Shown here: one piece after another, positions 44,487-54,508 of the stretch
How the letters are laid out: the number at the start of each line of letters is the position of its first letter
Position numbering within the stretch: the first letter of the stretch is position 1
NCBI GenBank assembly: GCA_010093705.1
Contig: MU006089.1
Coordinates: forward strand, 1,552,455 to 1,616,454
DNA: 64,000 nt
From: Patellaria atrata CBS 101060
Taxonomy: Eukaryota > Ascomycota > Dothideomycetes > Patellariales > Patellariaceae
Direction of reading: 5' to 3'
Program-made: the position numbers and the translations under genes
The notes under the pieces: model-generated
Told to the model about the DNA's origin: nothing
The model's input: the letters and a program-made list of their open reading frames with translations, nothing else
The model's database searches: none

Positions 44487-46631
44487 TCATAACTCGTAGT
44501 TCTCTCCTTCCCACTCTTTACACCGCCCGAACCAACTTCTCCTAGCGCATGTTGGCTCCGTTGGTGTAGAAGTAGGCAATACTGCAGTAGTAGGTGAGGG
44601 ATCGACGCAAATCAAGCCAAACCATTCTTTCGATCTACACGAATGCGATGTAGATGAAGGAATCTCGCTGGTAGGCGTCGGAGAAGCCGTTGGTTCTGGT
44701 GTCGTAGTGGGATCTTTACATCCAAACCAACCCGGGTGCTCACACGAGGTCGAGGTGCTTGACTGTGAGCCTGTGGACGTGGGTTCTGATGTTGTAGTAA
44801 TCGTAGGAGCAGGAGCTGCAGTATCCGATGATACACTTGTGGTTATAGTGGTACTCTCATCCTTACAGCCAAACCATCCCGGCGTTTTGCAGGTGGAAGT
44901 TGAAGTACTTGTGCTCTCCGTTGTAGAACCATCAGTCGTCGTCGATTCATCCAGACATCCCCACCAGCCAGGCGTTTTGCATGTTGCTGTTCTTGTCCGT
45001 GTACTATAAGTCGAACTGCTAGTCATTGTAGTTTCGGAACTGTTACTCTCGAAGTATTTCCAAAGGTAACAGTCCGTGCAATTGGATTGAACATTACATT
45101 TGGGGACGTCATCGTACTTTTCTATAACATCGTGGATAACGCTCCAAATACGATGTGTTCCTGCACCAACACGCCAACCAAGGTCTTCTACCGTGTCGTA
45201 TACACAGGATGCACCATTGTGGCACACACTCTGCATCGCATATCCACCGATGGTGCATACAGAACTGGCATAGTTACAAGACCCCATGTAGATCGGATCA
45301 GCGGTATGGCCGAAGTGATTTCCTCCGGTCATGTAACGGGCCTGGTGTGCTCCAATATGATATCCTGGAGGTGTAGGAAGTCCAAGACGTGAAGCGGGCA
45401 TAGCAGCCGGGACGGCTTCAAAAGTAATAACCGGCAGCCCGTAAGTTAACCCAAGAAGACTGCTCACCGCACCTCCCAAGGAATGGCCGGATAGCCAAAT
45501 ATCAGCGTCCGGATAGTATGCTGACACATTCCGGTATAATTCTTGTGCCGCATAATAATAACGGTTCTTCTCCCTTAAGGCTTTAACTAGGCACGTGGAA
45601 TTGCAAGTATACGCTGAAGTTTGACAGTCGCAGACTTGCCTCCATAAGTACTGCCCACCTTGGCCACAACAGCAGCTGAAGAAAAGGTTATCATTCAGCT
45701 TGTCGTTGGTGGTCGTTCCTGAACCGTCAAAGACAGCTGGAGCTTATTGATTAGTTAGTATAAAAATACCCTGCGACCACAAAGTGAAGTCAAACATACA
45801 AGTGCCTTTTAACCCAATAACTATCGTTCTATTAGTCGTATCAGCGAAGATATGACCCCTCAGTCCGTCATTTGACCATCCGAAATCTTCTGTATAATTG
45901 AATCCACTACCAACCTAAGGCCGGTGTTAGCAAGTGTGTATCAAGTATTACATCGAGGACCATACATCTTCCCATTCTCCTGTCCCATGTTCTTCTATAT
46001 AAGCATTTGCTGCCATACGTGCAAAACTCACGACCGTCTCTTTGTCCGTCACATTGGGTCCATCGATCTTGTCTATCGTCCAGTCGGACGCGGAGAGACT
46101 GACGGGTCTCCCATGCATTCGTCCGAACTCTAAGATACCGTCGATATAGTCATGACTTCGATCGGCAAGTCTTTCTATACTGACGGTGTGTGACTTAACG
46201 CGGAGGGGCGGGGCAAGCTCCTTCGTGGAAAAAGAGGTATCCCAATCATCTACTATGTAGTACGGTGTATCTCTCGGGATATCTAACCTTCGGTGTAGAT
46301 GTGGGTATTTGTATGTCCCATGATGGAAGATATGTTGGAGTCTCTGATATGTATGTATTAGCCACATGGGATATTTCTTGAAGGCATCTCTACATACGAA
46401 CTCAAGGATCTGGGAGCCTTCATCGGACGACTTCTCGTGATCGCGTCCTGACCCCGGAAGAGGAATACCAGGCGGCAAGTAAGGTATATCTCGGAAGTCC
46501 TCCGGAATAAGAGCAAGAGGTGCTATAGCGGAGGCCGGGTGGAGAATATATGATGATAGCGCAACGGACAAGAGCACCGTGGCGGTTACTCTGCCTGCAG
46601 AGCGACAAATGCGGGGATGAATCGGAAGCAT
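44487..46631 (-). CDS. ATG15: Autophagic-body lipase Atg15
   Basis: Three exons (46631-45966, 45914-45800, 45742-44487) give 678 residues. Intron 1 (51 bp) joins GEWED to [13 protein letters not shown]; intron 2 (57 bp) joins IGLKGT to SPAVFDGSG. Atg15 is a class-3 lipase delivered to the vacuole, where it breaks down autophagic-body membranes. An N-terminal signal anchor (about residues 13-36, [16 protein letters not shown]) is followed by a lumenal domain with [31 protein letters not shown] and the nucleophile elbow SGHSLGGA. After the catalytic domain a Ser/Thr-rich tail contains five Cys/Trp units: [38 protein letters not shown] and [10 protein letters not shown]. The tail is probably O-glycosylated; the role of the units is unknown. 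It is divergent from the VPS9 gene. Confidence 0.94.
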
Positions 46632-47060
46632 ATCGCGACCTTTGTTATGAGAATCTCAGAATCATGGACAAGACGTGCGTAACACCATTCAAAGTGAGAA
46701 GGAAGAGGTTGAGAGATGGTTGAAAGTATGATATGTTGAATGTTATGAATACATTAGGTTTAGCGATGATGACGATTGGGGTCACAAGCTAACCACAAGG
46801 CAACCAGAAGCATCGAGATCAGCCACTTTACGAGTCGCCTTAAGAAGAAGCCTCAAAGAGCTCAAATCCCCTATGACACCCCAAACGGTTCGTGTCATCG
46901 GGGAACCTTAGGGTAATAGTTCCGTTATCGATAAAGCTGTTCTTGGCTGTTTTGCGTACAGCTCCGTGTGTGAGATTATCACCGTTCATTCTACAGTAAA
47001 GAACGCCAGATTCTCAAATGAAACTCTGTTTGTGTATATGTTCATCTAATCTCCTTCGAA
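46632..47060. promoter_or_regulatory. Shared ATG15/VPS9-gene divergent promoter
   Basis: 429 bp between divergent ATGs. No TATA box or known regulator site was identified with confidence. Confidence 0.35.
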
Positions 47061-49402
47061 ATGCAAAGTAGTGCTTCTGCTGGAAGTGATGCTACCGCTA
47101 GGCCTCGTCCTCTGCAGGCCTCCCAGTCCTTTACCCGGCTTGAATCCGCGACTCAGAGCCCATCACAACGTAGTCGAGCGAGTACGCTTCAAGGGCCACC
47201 TCTCCCGGAGGTGAATTATCCTCAGGATATCTCAGCATCTCCAGTTCCCGAACATAATGACGAGAGTGGTGATATCTTTGCTTCAAAAGATGGCGATCCT
47301 GTCGACGGCGACGATCATGCGGATGATCCACTGCCTAAGCTTGCTACAAACCTCGATGAGCTTCCTATTGAAATTAGAAGCTTGACAGAGAGGTAATTCA
47401 GCTAGCATAAAGCTTAAATTGCTCTGACAAACTAAGATACAATAGGTTTCTCGACTCACTCTCTGCTAAAGCACATCCCACCCCCTTATCAATTGATGCT
47501 GTATCGGATCTCTTCCAGGACTTCTATGTACGCGCCGAAACTCATATATCTACCCATATTGCCACTCTTTCCTCCCGTATAGGACGCACTCAATCCCCGT
47601 CTCCTTCAGTATCCTCAAAAATCTCGACTACATCTGGCAGATCGGCTAGTGGAAATGTCAGAAAGAGCAGCACACCGGCGGAGTCACCTGGAATAGAGCA
47701 GCAGATGCTGACTGCATCTGAAATCAGTGGTAGAAAGAAGGCACGTAAGCAGCTAGAACTTCAAAGAACCGCGCTAGAAGAGGCTGTCGAGCGTATCGTA
47801 TGCCAAAAGGTGTACGAAAAGATATACAGACACAGGAGTACAGATGACGAGGAACGGGATGAGAAATTACGGTCACGTACAGCAGCATTATCTCTATTAG
47901 GGATCGGTCTACGTGAGCTACTCGTGAACACGCAGGATGCTGGACCCGATGCTCGTTCAATGTCCATCGAGAAAGAGGAGGAAATCCGCGAGTGGCTTAC
48001 AGATGCTTGGAACAATATCCAAAGAATGAACGATGAAAAATATCCCCTTGGAAAGTTACAACATCTCACGGCCGCGCATAAGAGTATCGTTGATACTTTA
48101 TCTCGGCTCTTCCCCGCGTCATCATCAGCAGACGAGATACTTCCTACGGTCATATATACTTTAATCATATCTCCTCCAGAAGGACTCAGCGTCATCAGTA
48201 ATCTTCACTTCATCCAACGATTCAGGGCAAGTAGTAAGATAGATGGTGAAGCAGCTTATTGCTTAGTGAATCTGGAGGCCGCTATCTCTTTCCTTGAAAC
48301 AGTCGACCTAGCCTCATTACGAACAGATGAAGCTCCTCAGGGGCAAAAGTCAAATACCCGTCCAACAACTCCTCGATCAGAAAACAAAGCACCTCCGATG
48401 AATCTTGGCCTTGCTATTACCCCTGCTCCAGGGCTAACTCCATTATCGGTAGAGTCTAATGATCTCACCGTAGGTTCAAATGACAGGGCCCTCCCTTCCC
48501 CCCGTCAAACCCGTCGACTCAGTTCCCTTCTTCAAACTCAAGCAACCCGCCTCGAAAGTGCCACCGATTCCGTCCGCGATTCCATCCTCACCAGCGCCGA
48601 CGAAGCAATCGACAGCATCAACAACACGCTAAACGAAAGCTTCAAGTTCTTCTTCGGTCGTCTGCGGGAGCAACAGACGAGTAACGATCCAAGCAAGCAA
48701 GAAGTCATCGTGCCGAAAACCCTAGAAGACGCTCGCAAACTCGTATCTCCCAGGACCACTGGCGAAGACGACAGTAATATGATGAGCGCCACGAGCTTGG
48801 TCATTGAGGACGTCACTACTGCTTCCGTAAACGAAAAGTCTGTAAAACCTGAATCTCATGTCCTTGACCTCGTAGCTGGTCGTAGACCCCGTGATCGTAG
48901 CGTAGATAGCACTCAGAGCGCGACCAGCACGAAAGGGGTAGGGGCCAAACCTCCACCGACAAGCGCTCCATCTTCATCAACCGCACCGGCACCATCCGCC
49001 GGCAACGCAGCCGTTGAAAGCATGCGTAATCTCGGCAACACGCTCAACCCTCTCAAGGGCCTCTCAGGTATCAACATGATCCCGCGATTTGGCCGTGCTA
49101 ATCCCGTAACCCCGGCACCCGCACAGGAGAAGGACAAAGAGAAAGAGAAAGAGAAGTCGGGGACTCGCTCGCGCTCGGGAACACTCACAGAAGCCAAAAC
49201 CGGTCAGGTAAAGAACATACCGAAAGAAAAAGAGCATCCAGCTCTCGCGGCCATAGAACAGCTACGCAAGACCCCTCCCCCGGTGAGAAGGTTCCTGGAG
49301 ATGAAAGATGCTAAGGATATCAAGCTAGGAGAAGTTGAAGAGCTGTTGAAGGAGTACCAGAGGCTGGCAGGCGCGATTAGGAGTGCGATAAATGCTGGTT
49401 GA
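47061..49402 (+). CDS. VPS9-domain guanine nucleotide exchange factor
   Basis: Two exons (47061-47392 and 47446-49402) with a 53-bp intron give 762 residues. The Ser/Pro/Asp-rich N-terminus is probably disordered. A helical segment (EISGRKKARKQLELQRTALEEAVE .. CQKVYEKIYRH) leads into a VPS9 domain with LQHLTAAHKSIVDTLSRLF, SADEILPTVIYTLIISPP, NLHFIQRFR and AYCLVNLEAAISFLE, containing the catalytic-type Asp before EILPTVIY and the conserved Tyr. Such proteins activate Rab5-type GTPases (Vps21 class) on endosomes. No C-terminal CUE domain is visible; instead there is a long low-complexity region with a Lys/Glu-rich run. This fits the Muk1-like branch better than Vps9 itself, but I leave the symbol open. 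The C-terminus (EVEELLKEYQRLAGAIRSA) is a short amphipathic helix. Confidence 0.88.
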
Positions 49403-49639
49403 TAGAATGGGGGTCAAGTGAAGTGGGATTTCTTTGTATTTCTCGGCGTTGGGATGGGGAATGGGCCTGTTGCATAGCGGGCGGGATATGGTATGGAGCC
49501 TCTGGTTATTAGATCGAGGGCGTGTATAGTGGTTCATGTACGTTATACTAAAGCTATTCTCTTTGAGACTTTGCACTCACATACTGGAGTCCAAGATTTC
49601 TCAAGTCGACATATCTGAGCTCTTGTTCCCTAAAAAAAA
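49403..49639. terminator. 3' flank of the VPS9-domain gene
   Basis: Short spacer after the stop, expected to contain the transcript end. A poly-A stretch occurs close to 49632, next to the start of the repeat array. Confidence 0.3.
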
Positions 49640-50500
49640 AAGCAAGGGCTTTTTTGGTATTTTGTTTATGGTTAGTAATCGAGTAATTGACACGGTTATT
49701 CAAGATCTCGAGAGAAAATCTGAAAGTATCATGTGCGGTATGACTTTTTCAGATGAGAAGTAAAGCTCAGTTTCGCGTTCACGTATCCAAAGTCTTGGTA
49801 CCATGGACTGATGAATTCAAAATTCTTTTGAACGACACGAATTTTTTTCGTCTTTACTCAATATTGCGCAGGAAGGTATGTGCTATAGTTATATAAGATC
49901 TTCGCCAAAAATCTCGACGATCCATGTGCTTTTGAAGTTTAGTTTAGTTTCTCTTCATGAGAGATGAAACCTGATTACCTGAGCGTATATTCTTTAAAAA
50001 CAGCGAGATTTCTTTTTTGGTCTTTTACTTAATACTGCATAGAGAGATAAAAACTTTAATTATCTTAAGATCTTCGCAAAAAATGTTGGAGATGGGTGTG
50101 CGATATGGACTTTTGGGTTGTGAAGTGAAGTTTAGTTTTTTGAGACGAGACAAGTTAAACTGATAAAGAGGACGGGAGTCGGGTAAGTCGCGTTGACGCA
50201 CGAACTATATCCGAAGTCTTCAGATATATCATGATATGCACGTCTTCGACATTCTTTTTGCCGGCACGAATTTTTTTGGTCGTTTGTCAATACTTAGTAT
50301 AGAGATAATTGTAATAGTAATCTAAGGTCTCCCGCAGAAAATCTCGAGGATCGATGTGCGATATAGACTTTTAGGTCATAAGTGAAATTTCTCTTGACGA
50401 GATGAGACGGTAGCAAACTGCACGAGAGCCATCGGAAACCTTGGCATAAGTTCTTGAGGTAAGAAGAGTTCTTTTTTCGTCTTTGATGGGAGAATATTCT
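49640..50500. repeat. AT-rich array of degenerate tandem repeats
   Basis: Four to five diverged copies of one unit. A T-run motif (ACGAATTTTTTTSGTC-like) recurs at about 49648, 49838, 50004, 50267 and 50467, and a second motif (AAGATCTTCGCMAAAAATCTCGA-like core AAGRTCT..CGC.) recurs at about 49703, 49895, 50067 and 50323, each followed by TGTGC..TATGACTTTT-like text and then a GAAGT..AGTTT block. Spacings of about 166-263 bp show unequal units; the longer ones carry an extra segment with ATCC.AAGTCTT. No open frame, no target-site duplication and no terminal inverted repeats were seen. The copies differ at many positions, so the array is old. Confidence 0.7.
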
Positions 50501-50709
50501 CGCATTGATCTGTGTTTGCTGCTGGAACTTATGGTGAATCTAACAGTGTCACGATACAACTAAAGGAGAATCCCCACCATGCTGATAGATATAAACGAGT
50601 CTCGAATTCATAATCATACACTATCCTCCATAAACACTACAAATATATACTAAACCCGAAATTTAGCATCCCGGTTACAAACAGACACCCCACAAACCCG
50701 TCCCTATCC

Positions 50710-52437
50710 CTACCCAACAACCTCCCCTCCAAAGCCCACCGGTCTCCTTCCCTCCCTCCCCTCCACATGAGGTACAATCGCCATAACCTTATATAACCTC
50801 CCCATACCCTGAGGCCCCCTATCCACCAACCTCCTCCACGCGCCCTCGATCCTCTCCTTCGCGCCATCACCATCCTTTCCAGCCGCAACACCTTTCACCA
50901 ATATGTCCACCCTCTCCGCACCGCCCATAGCGCGCAGCCACGTCCCCTGCTCCACGGGCCCATGGACCTCGACCCCGGGACTTGCGCTGATCGCCGCGTC
51001 TGCTAACCCGACGAAATCGACGTCGGCGGAGATGTCGACGAGGCCAGGTGATGTGAAAGGGGAGCAAGGCTTGTGTGCGCGGATTCCGCGAAGGGAGTGT
51101 GTGGGGATTGTGGAGGCGGGGCCGTAGTCGATTATGAGGGCGGCGCCGGAGGGGTGAGGTTTCTGGAAAGGAGGTGGTTGCGGTGACGATACGGTTTTTC
51201 CGGAAGTAGGGCGTGATTTGGGAGGTGATTTTGGGGTAGGGTTGGCGCCACCGATAAGGGTTGCGATGGTTGAGATGGTGGAGAGGGAGGAGGGGGAGAT
51301 TTCGATCACGGCGTTGGAGGTTGGGAGGAGAGCGGTGTAGCGAGGGGATAGGGAGGGAAGGTACAGGCTATGTGGAGTTGATGATTTGGGGAGGATGAGT
51401 TGGAATTCGGGGATTGATTCTTTAGAGGAGGTGCTGGAGAACCGATCGGGCGCCCGGGTGGGTGCTACGAGGAGTTCGCGCCATTGGTTTGTTTGAGGAA
51501 GCCGAGAAGAGCGCGTAGGAGATGTGCCAGTTGTGGAGGTAATTACAGAGGATTCAGTGGGAGAGGGAGTGACGGACTGGAAGACGTGGATGGGAAGGGC
51601 GTCGAAGAATTCGTGAGCGATGATGAAGGGCGATTTATCGACGGCTATAGAGAGATCAGACTGTGAGGTTACACGAGACGAGACACGCATACCTTGAGGA
51701 ACGAATTTGATATCATCATACCAAATGATCTTGGTACATTCTGAATATTTGCACGTACTTTGGTACCCGTATTCGATGTCCTGGATTGGAGCGTCTCCAC
51801 ATAGCAGCTTTCTCTGCGCTTCTCGCAGCGAGGGACTAGCTTCCACCAAGTAGATCGCATCGATACTTGATGCTAATGGTTTGAAGTTCCGTATAGTCTA
51901 TTGTAAACGTCAATGTCTCGTTCATCTAGGCATTAGACGTCTTAATACCATACTCGTAGCATATCATCCATCAACGTCCCTCTCCCCGGCCCAACCTCAA
52001 CAAGTTGTACTCCCGAGCTCATTTTGCCCTGCGACATCCATTCTGCAAGCACCCAGATACCAATAAGTTCGCCAAAGACCTGGGATATCTCGGGGGAGGT
52101 GACAAAATCGCCTTTCTGTCCGAACTGGTCTCGTCCCTCGGTGTGGGCCGTGTAGTAACCGCTATCGGGAGAGGTCAGACATTGGCGCATATACGCCGCT
52201 ACTGATATGGGGCCTGTAGTCTGAGTTGTTGTTAGGTTTTCTCTAGGACTAGATATTGTATTGAAACCATACCGTAATAGCCTCAGCGAGACTTTTGGCT
52301 AGTGGTGTTGACCATTGCCGTGCGGTCGCCGAACTGGACGACCATCTCCCGCAAGCAAAGGTTCGTGGTGCATTGCAAGGACATTTATTTGAAATCCGTC
52401 TGCATACTTCAACCGGAAGTCGAAAGCTCGGTCGCAT
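50710..52437 (-). CDS. MidA/NDUFAF7-like mitochondrial methyltransferase
   Basis: Four exons (52437-52273, 52220-51954, 51897-51693, 51644-50710) give 523 residues. Introns 1-3 are 52, 56 and 48 bp. The third (51645-51692) leaves the frame open if kept; I remove it because that joins DIKFVPQ to AVDKSPFIIAHEFFDALPIHVFQ, the conserved sequence of the family. The N-terminus is rich in Arg and Ser without acids, a mitochondrial presequence. FGQKGDFVTSPEISQVFGELIG and LVEVGPGRGTLMDDML (SAM-binding) are signatures of the DUF185/MidA family; NDUFAF7 dimethylates an arginine of a complex I subunit during assembly. ALIIDYGP and HVEGREGRRPVGFGGE-type tail regions are also present. Long Ser/Pro/Thr-rich inserts separate the conserved blocks. 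Confidence 0.9.
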
Positions 52438-52559
52438 CACGTTGAGTTGTTGCGATTGCAGTTTCTATCAAGCAGGTTGAGGTCACAAAATTAATTTGGA
52501 GCTCGAGCTTCGGACATGATATCGTCGTCAAGGCGCACTACACGACAATCCACCTCAAC
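52438..52559. promoter_or_regulatory. 122-bp bidirectional promoter
   Basis: The ATGs of the MidA-like gene (-) and the CDK11-like gene (+) are only 122 bp apart, so both promoters and leaders must share or overlap this interval. No TATA box is seen. Confidence 0.55.
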
Positions 52560-54152
52560 ATGAGCAGCAAACCTAAATCCCGCTGGGCCGACGATGAAGA
52601 CGATGCAGCAGTAGAAGCGCAACGGAAGCGCGAGAAGGAAGAGAAAAAGCGCGCAAAGCTCGAAAAGCAACGCAAGCAGGAGGAAGAGCTACGGCGGAAA
52701 GCGGAGGAGTCCACTCTCGCAGCAACGAGCAACGGGACGCAAGACTTATCAGATAGGCCTGCAAAGAGACGGAAGACCTCGCCGGATGGCGAAGAAAAGC
52801 TCCTTGCGGAGAGACCCAGAAAGTTACTGCGGTACGCTGCTCCATCATGGGGCCCTTGCAGGAATGTCGAGAACTTCGAACGACTGAATCATATCGAGGA
52901 GGGGTCGTATGGATGGGTTTCAAGAGCTAGGGAAACCGCCACGGGTGAAATTGTTGCATTGAAGAAGCTGAAGATGGATAATACTGGTGACGGCTTTCCT
53001 GTTACTGCTCTACGTGAGATCCAGACCTTGAAGGCGTCGAGGCATCGCCATGTCGTAGATCTTCGGGAGATAGTTGTGGGAGAAACACTGCAAGAGTATG
53101 GTCATATCTTTCTATCAACAAGGTTAAGCTGCTGATCGTATGGGAGTGTCTTTCTCGTAATGGAATTCCTGGAACACGACCTTAAGACTCTACAGGAGGA
53201 TATGGCAGAACCGTTTCTCCCGTCAGAGATCAAGGCACTTCTTCTACAGCTCACATCTGCAGTAGATTACCTGCATGATAACTGGATATTGCATGTACGT
53301 ACTTAATTCCGCCAAACTGAAGCTGTTCTGACTAGTATACAGAGAGATCTCAAAACATCTAACGTATAACGAGCACCACCCACCATATTGTAACACTTCT
53401 AATCAACCGGTAGATCCTCATGAACAACCGTGGCGAAATCAAAATTGCAGATTTCGGTATGGCACGGTACTTCAGCGATCCCCCACCTCCAAACCTGACC
53501 CAATTGGTCGTGACTCTCTGGTATCGTGCCCCTGAGCTTCTCCTCGGGGCCGAGAAATACGATACTGCCATCGATATGTGGAGTCTAGGCTGTATATTTG
53601 GGGAACTGCTAACCAAAGAGCCGCTCCTGCAAGGCAAAAACGAAGTCGACGAGCTGACCAAGGTACTCCATCTTTCTCTCGACCCACACCTGCAACTCTA
53701 ACACGTCTTCCCAGATCTTCGAACTCTGCGGTATCCCAACCGAAGAAACCTGGCCCGGCTTCAAACGCCTTCCGAACGCACGCTCCCTCCGCCTTCCTCG
53801 CAACGACCGAGCCCTCGGCTCCGTCATCCGAGCCAAATTCCCCTTCCTTACTAATACCGGGACGCAACTGCTCTCCTCCCTCCTATCCCTAAACCCAACC
53901 AAACGGCCCTCAGCAAGCGAGATGCTCGCCCACCCGTACTTCCGAGAAGATCCACGACCGAAAGCAACGGAGATGTTCCCCACGTTCCCGTCGAAGGCTG
54001 GACAGGAGAAGAGGAGGCGCAGAGCGAGCCCGAATGCGCCGAAGAGGGGTGATGCACCACGGTTAGGCGGTGAGGCGCTGGATTTAAGTGGTATCTTTGC
54101 GGGGAGGGAGGAGGAAGAGAGTGGAGCTGGATTTCAATTGAGGTTGGTGTAA
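52560..54152 (+). CDS. CDK11 (PITSLRE)-like cyclin-dependent kinase
   Basis: Five exons (52560-53095, 53147-53294, 53343-53363, 53414-53662, 53715-54152) give 463 residues. The N-terminus is a Lys/Glu/Arg-rich coiled coil (about residues 15-55) with a nuclear-type basic run (AKRRKTS). The kinase domain has the Gly loop [11 protein letters not shown], the ATP-binding Lys in VALKKLKMD, a C-helix [11 protein letters not shown] that corresponds to the PITSLRE cyclin-binding helix, [16 protein letters not shown] and [10 protein letters not shown]. The second Gly of the loop is Ser-Tyr-Gly as in several CDKs. HRDLKTSN is encoded mostly by the 21-nt exon 3. CDK11-type kinases act with cyclin L in transcription and splicing; assignment within transcription-type CDKs is by the C-helix and flanking text. 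Intron 1 uses GTATGG and acceptor GAG. Confidence 0.88.
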
Positions 54153-54508
54153 TGAGTATATAGTGAGTTCAAAACGACAGAAGCGGGATATGTCCCGTCT
54201 CCTCTGTTGTGATATCTAGGACTTCATCGAAATTAACCCAATAATTAACAGTCTCGTATTACTTGCTTAATGATCGCATAAAGGTCCAGAAATGCGCAGG
54301 GGAAGGATATGATGTGATCCGCTCAACCGCGTCCCGACTTAAGTTTCACACATAACGAAATTCACAACATCGTCAAGGAGATCTATTATAATTAACTAAA
54401 GAAATCAAATTATCAAAATCAGAGCAACGTATCGTCAGGCATTGAAACAAAAAGGGCCACACCCATAACTCCTCCAACCGCAAGACAAACTAGAACTGAA
54501 ATCTATTC
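54153..54508. other. Convergent 3' region of the kinase and NRPS genes
   Basis: AT-rich spacer between convergent stops; no gene, RNA or repeat is seen. Confidence 0.4.
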
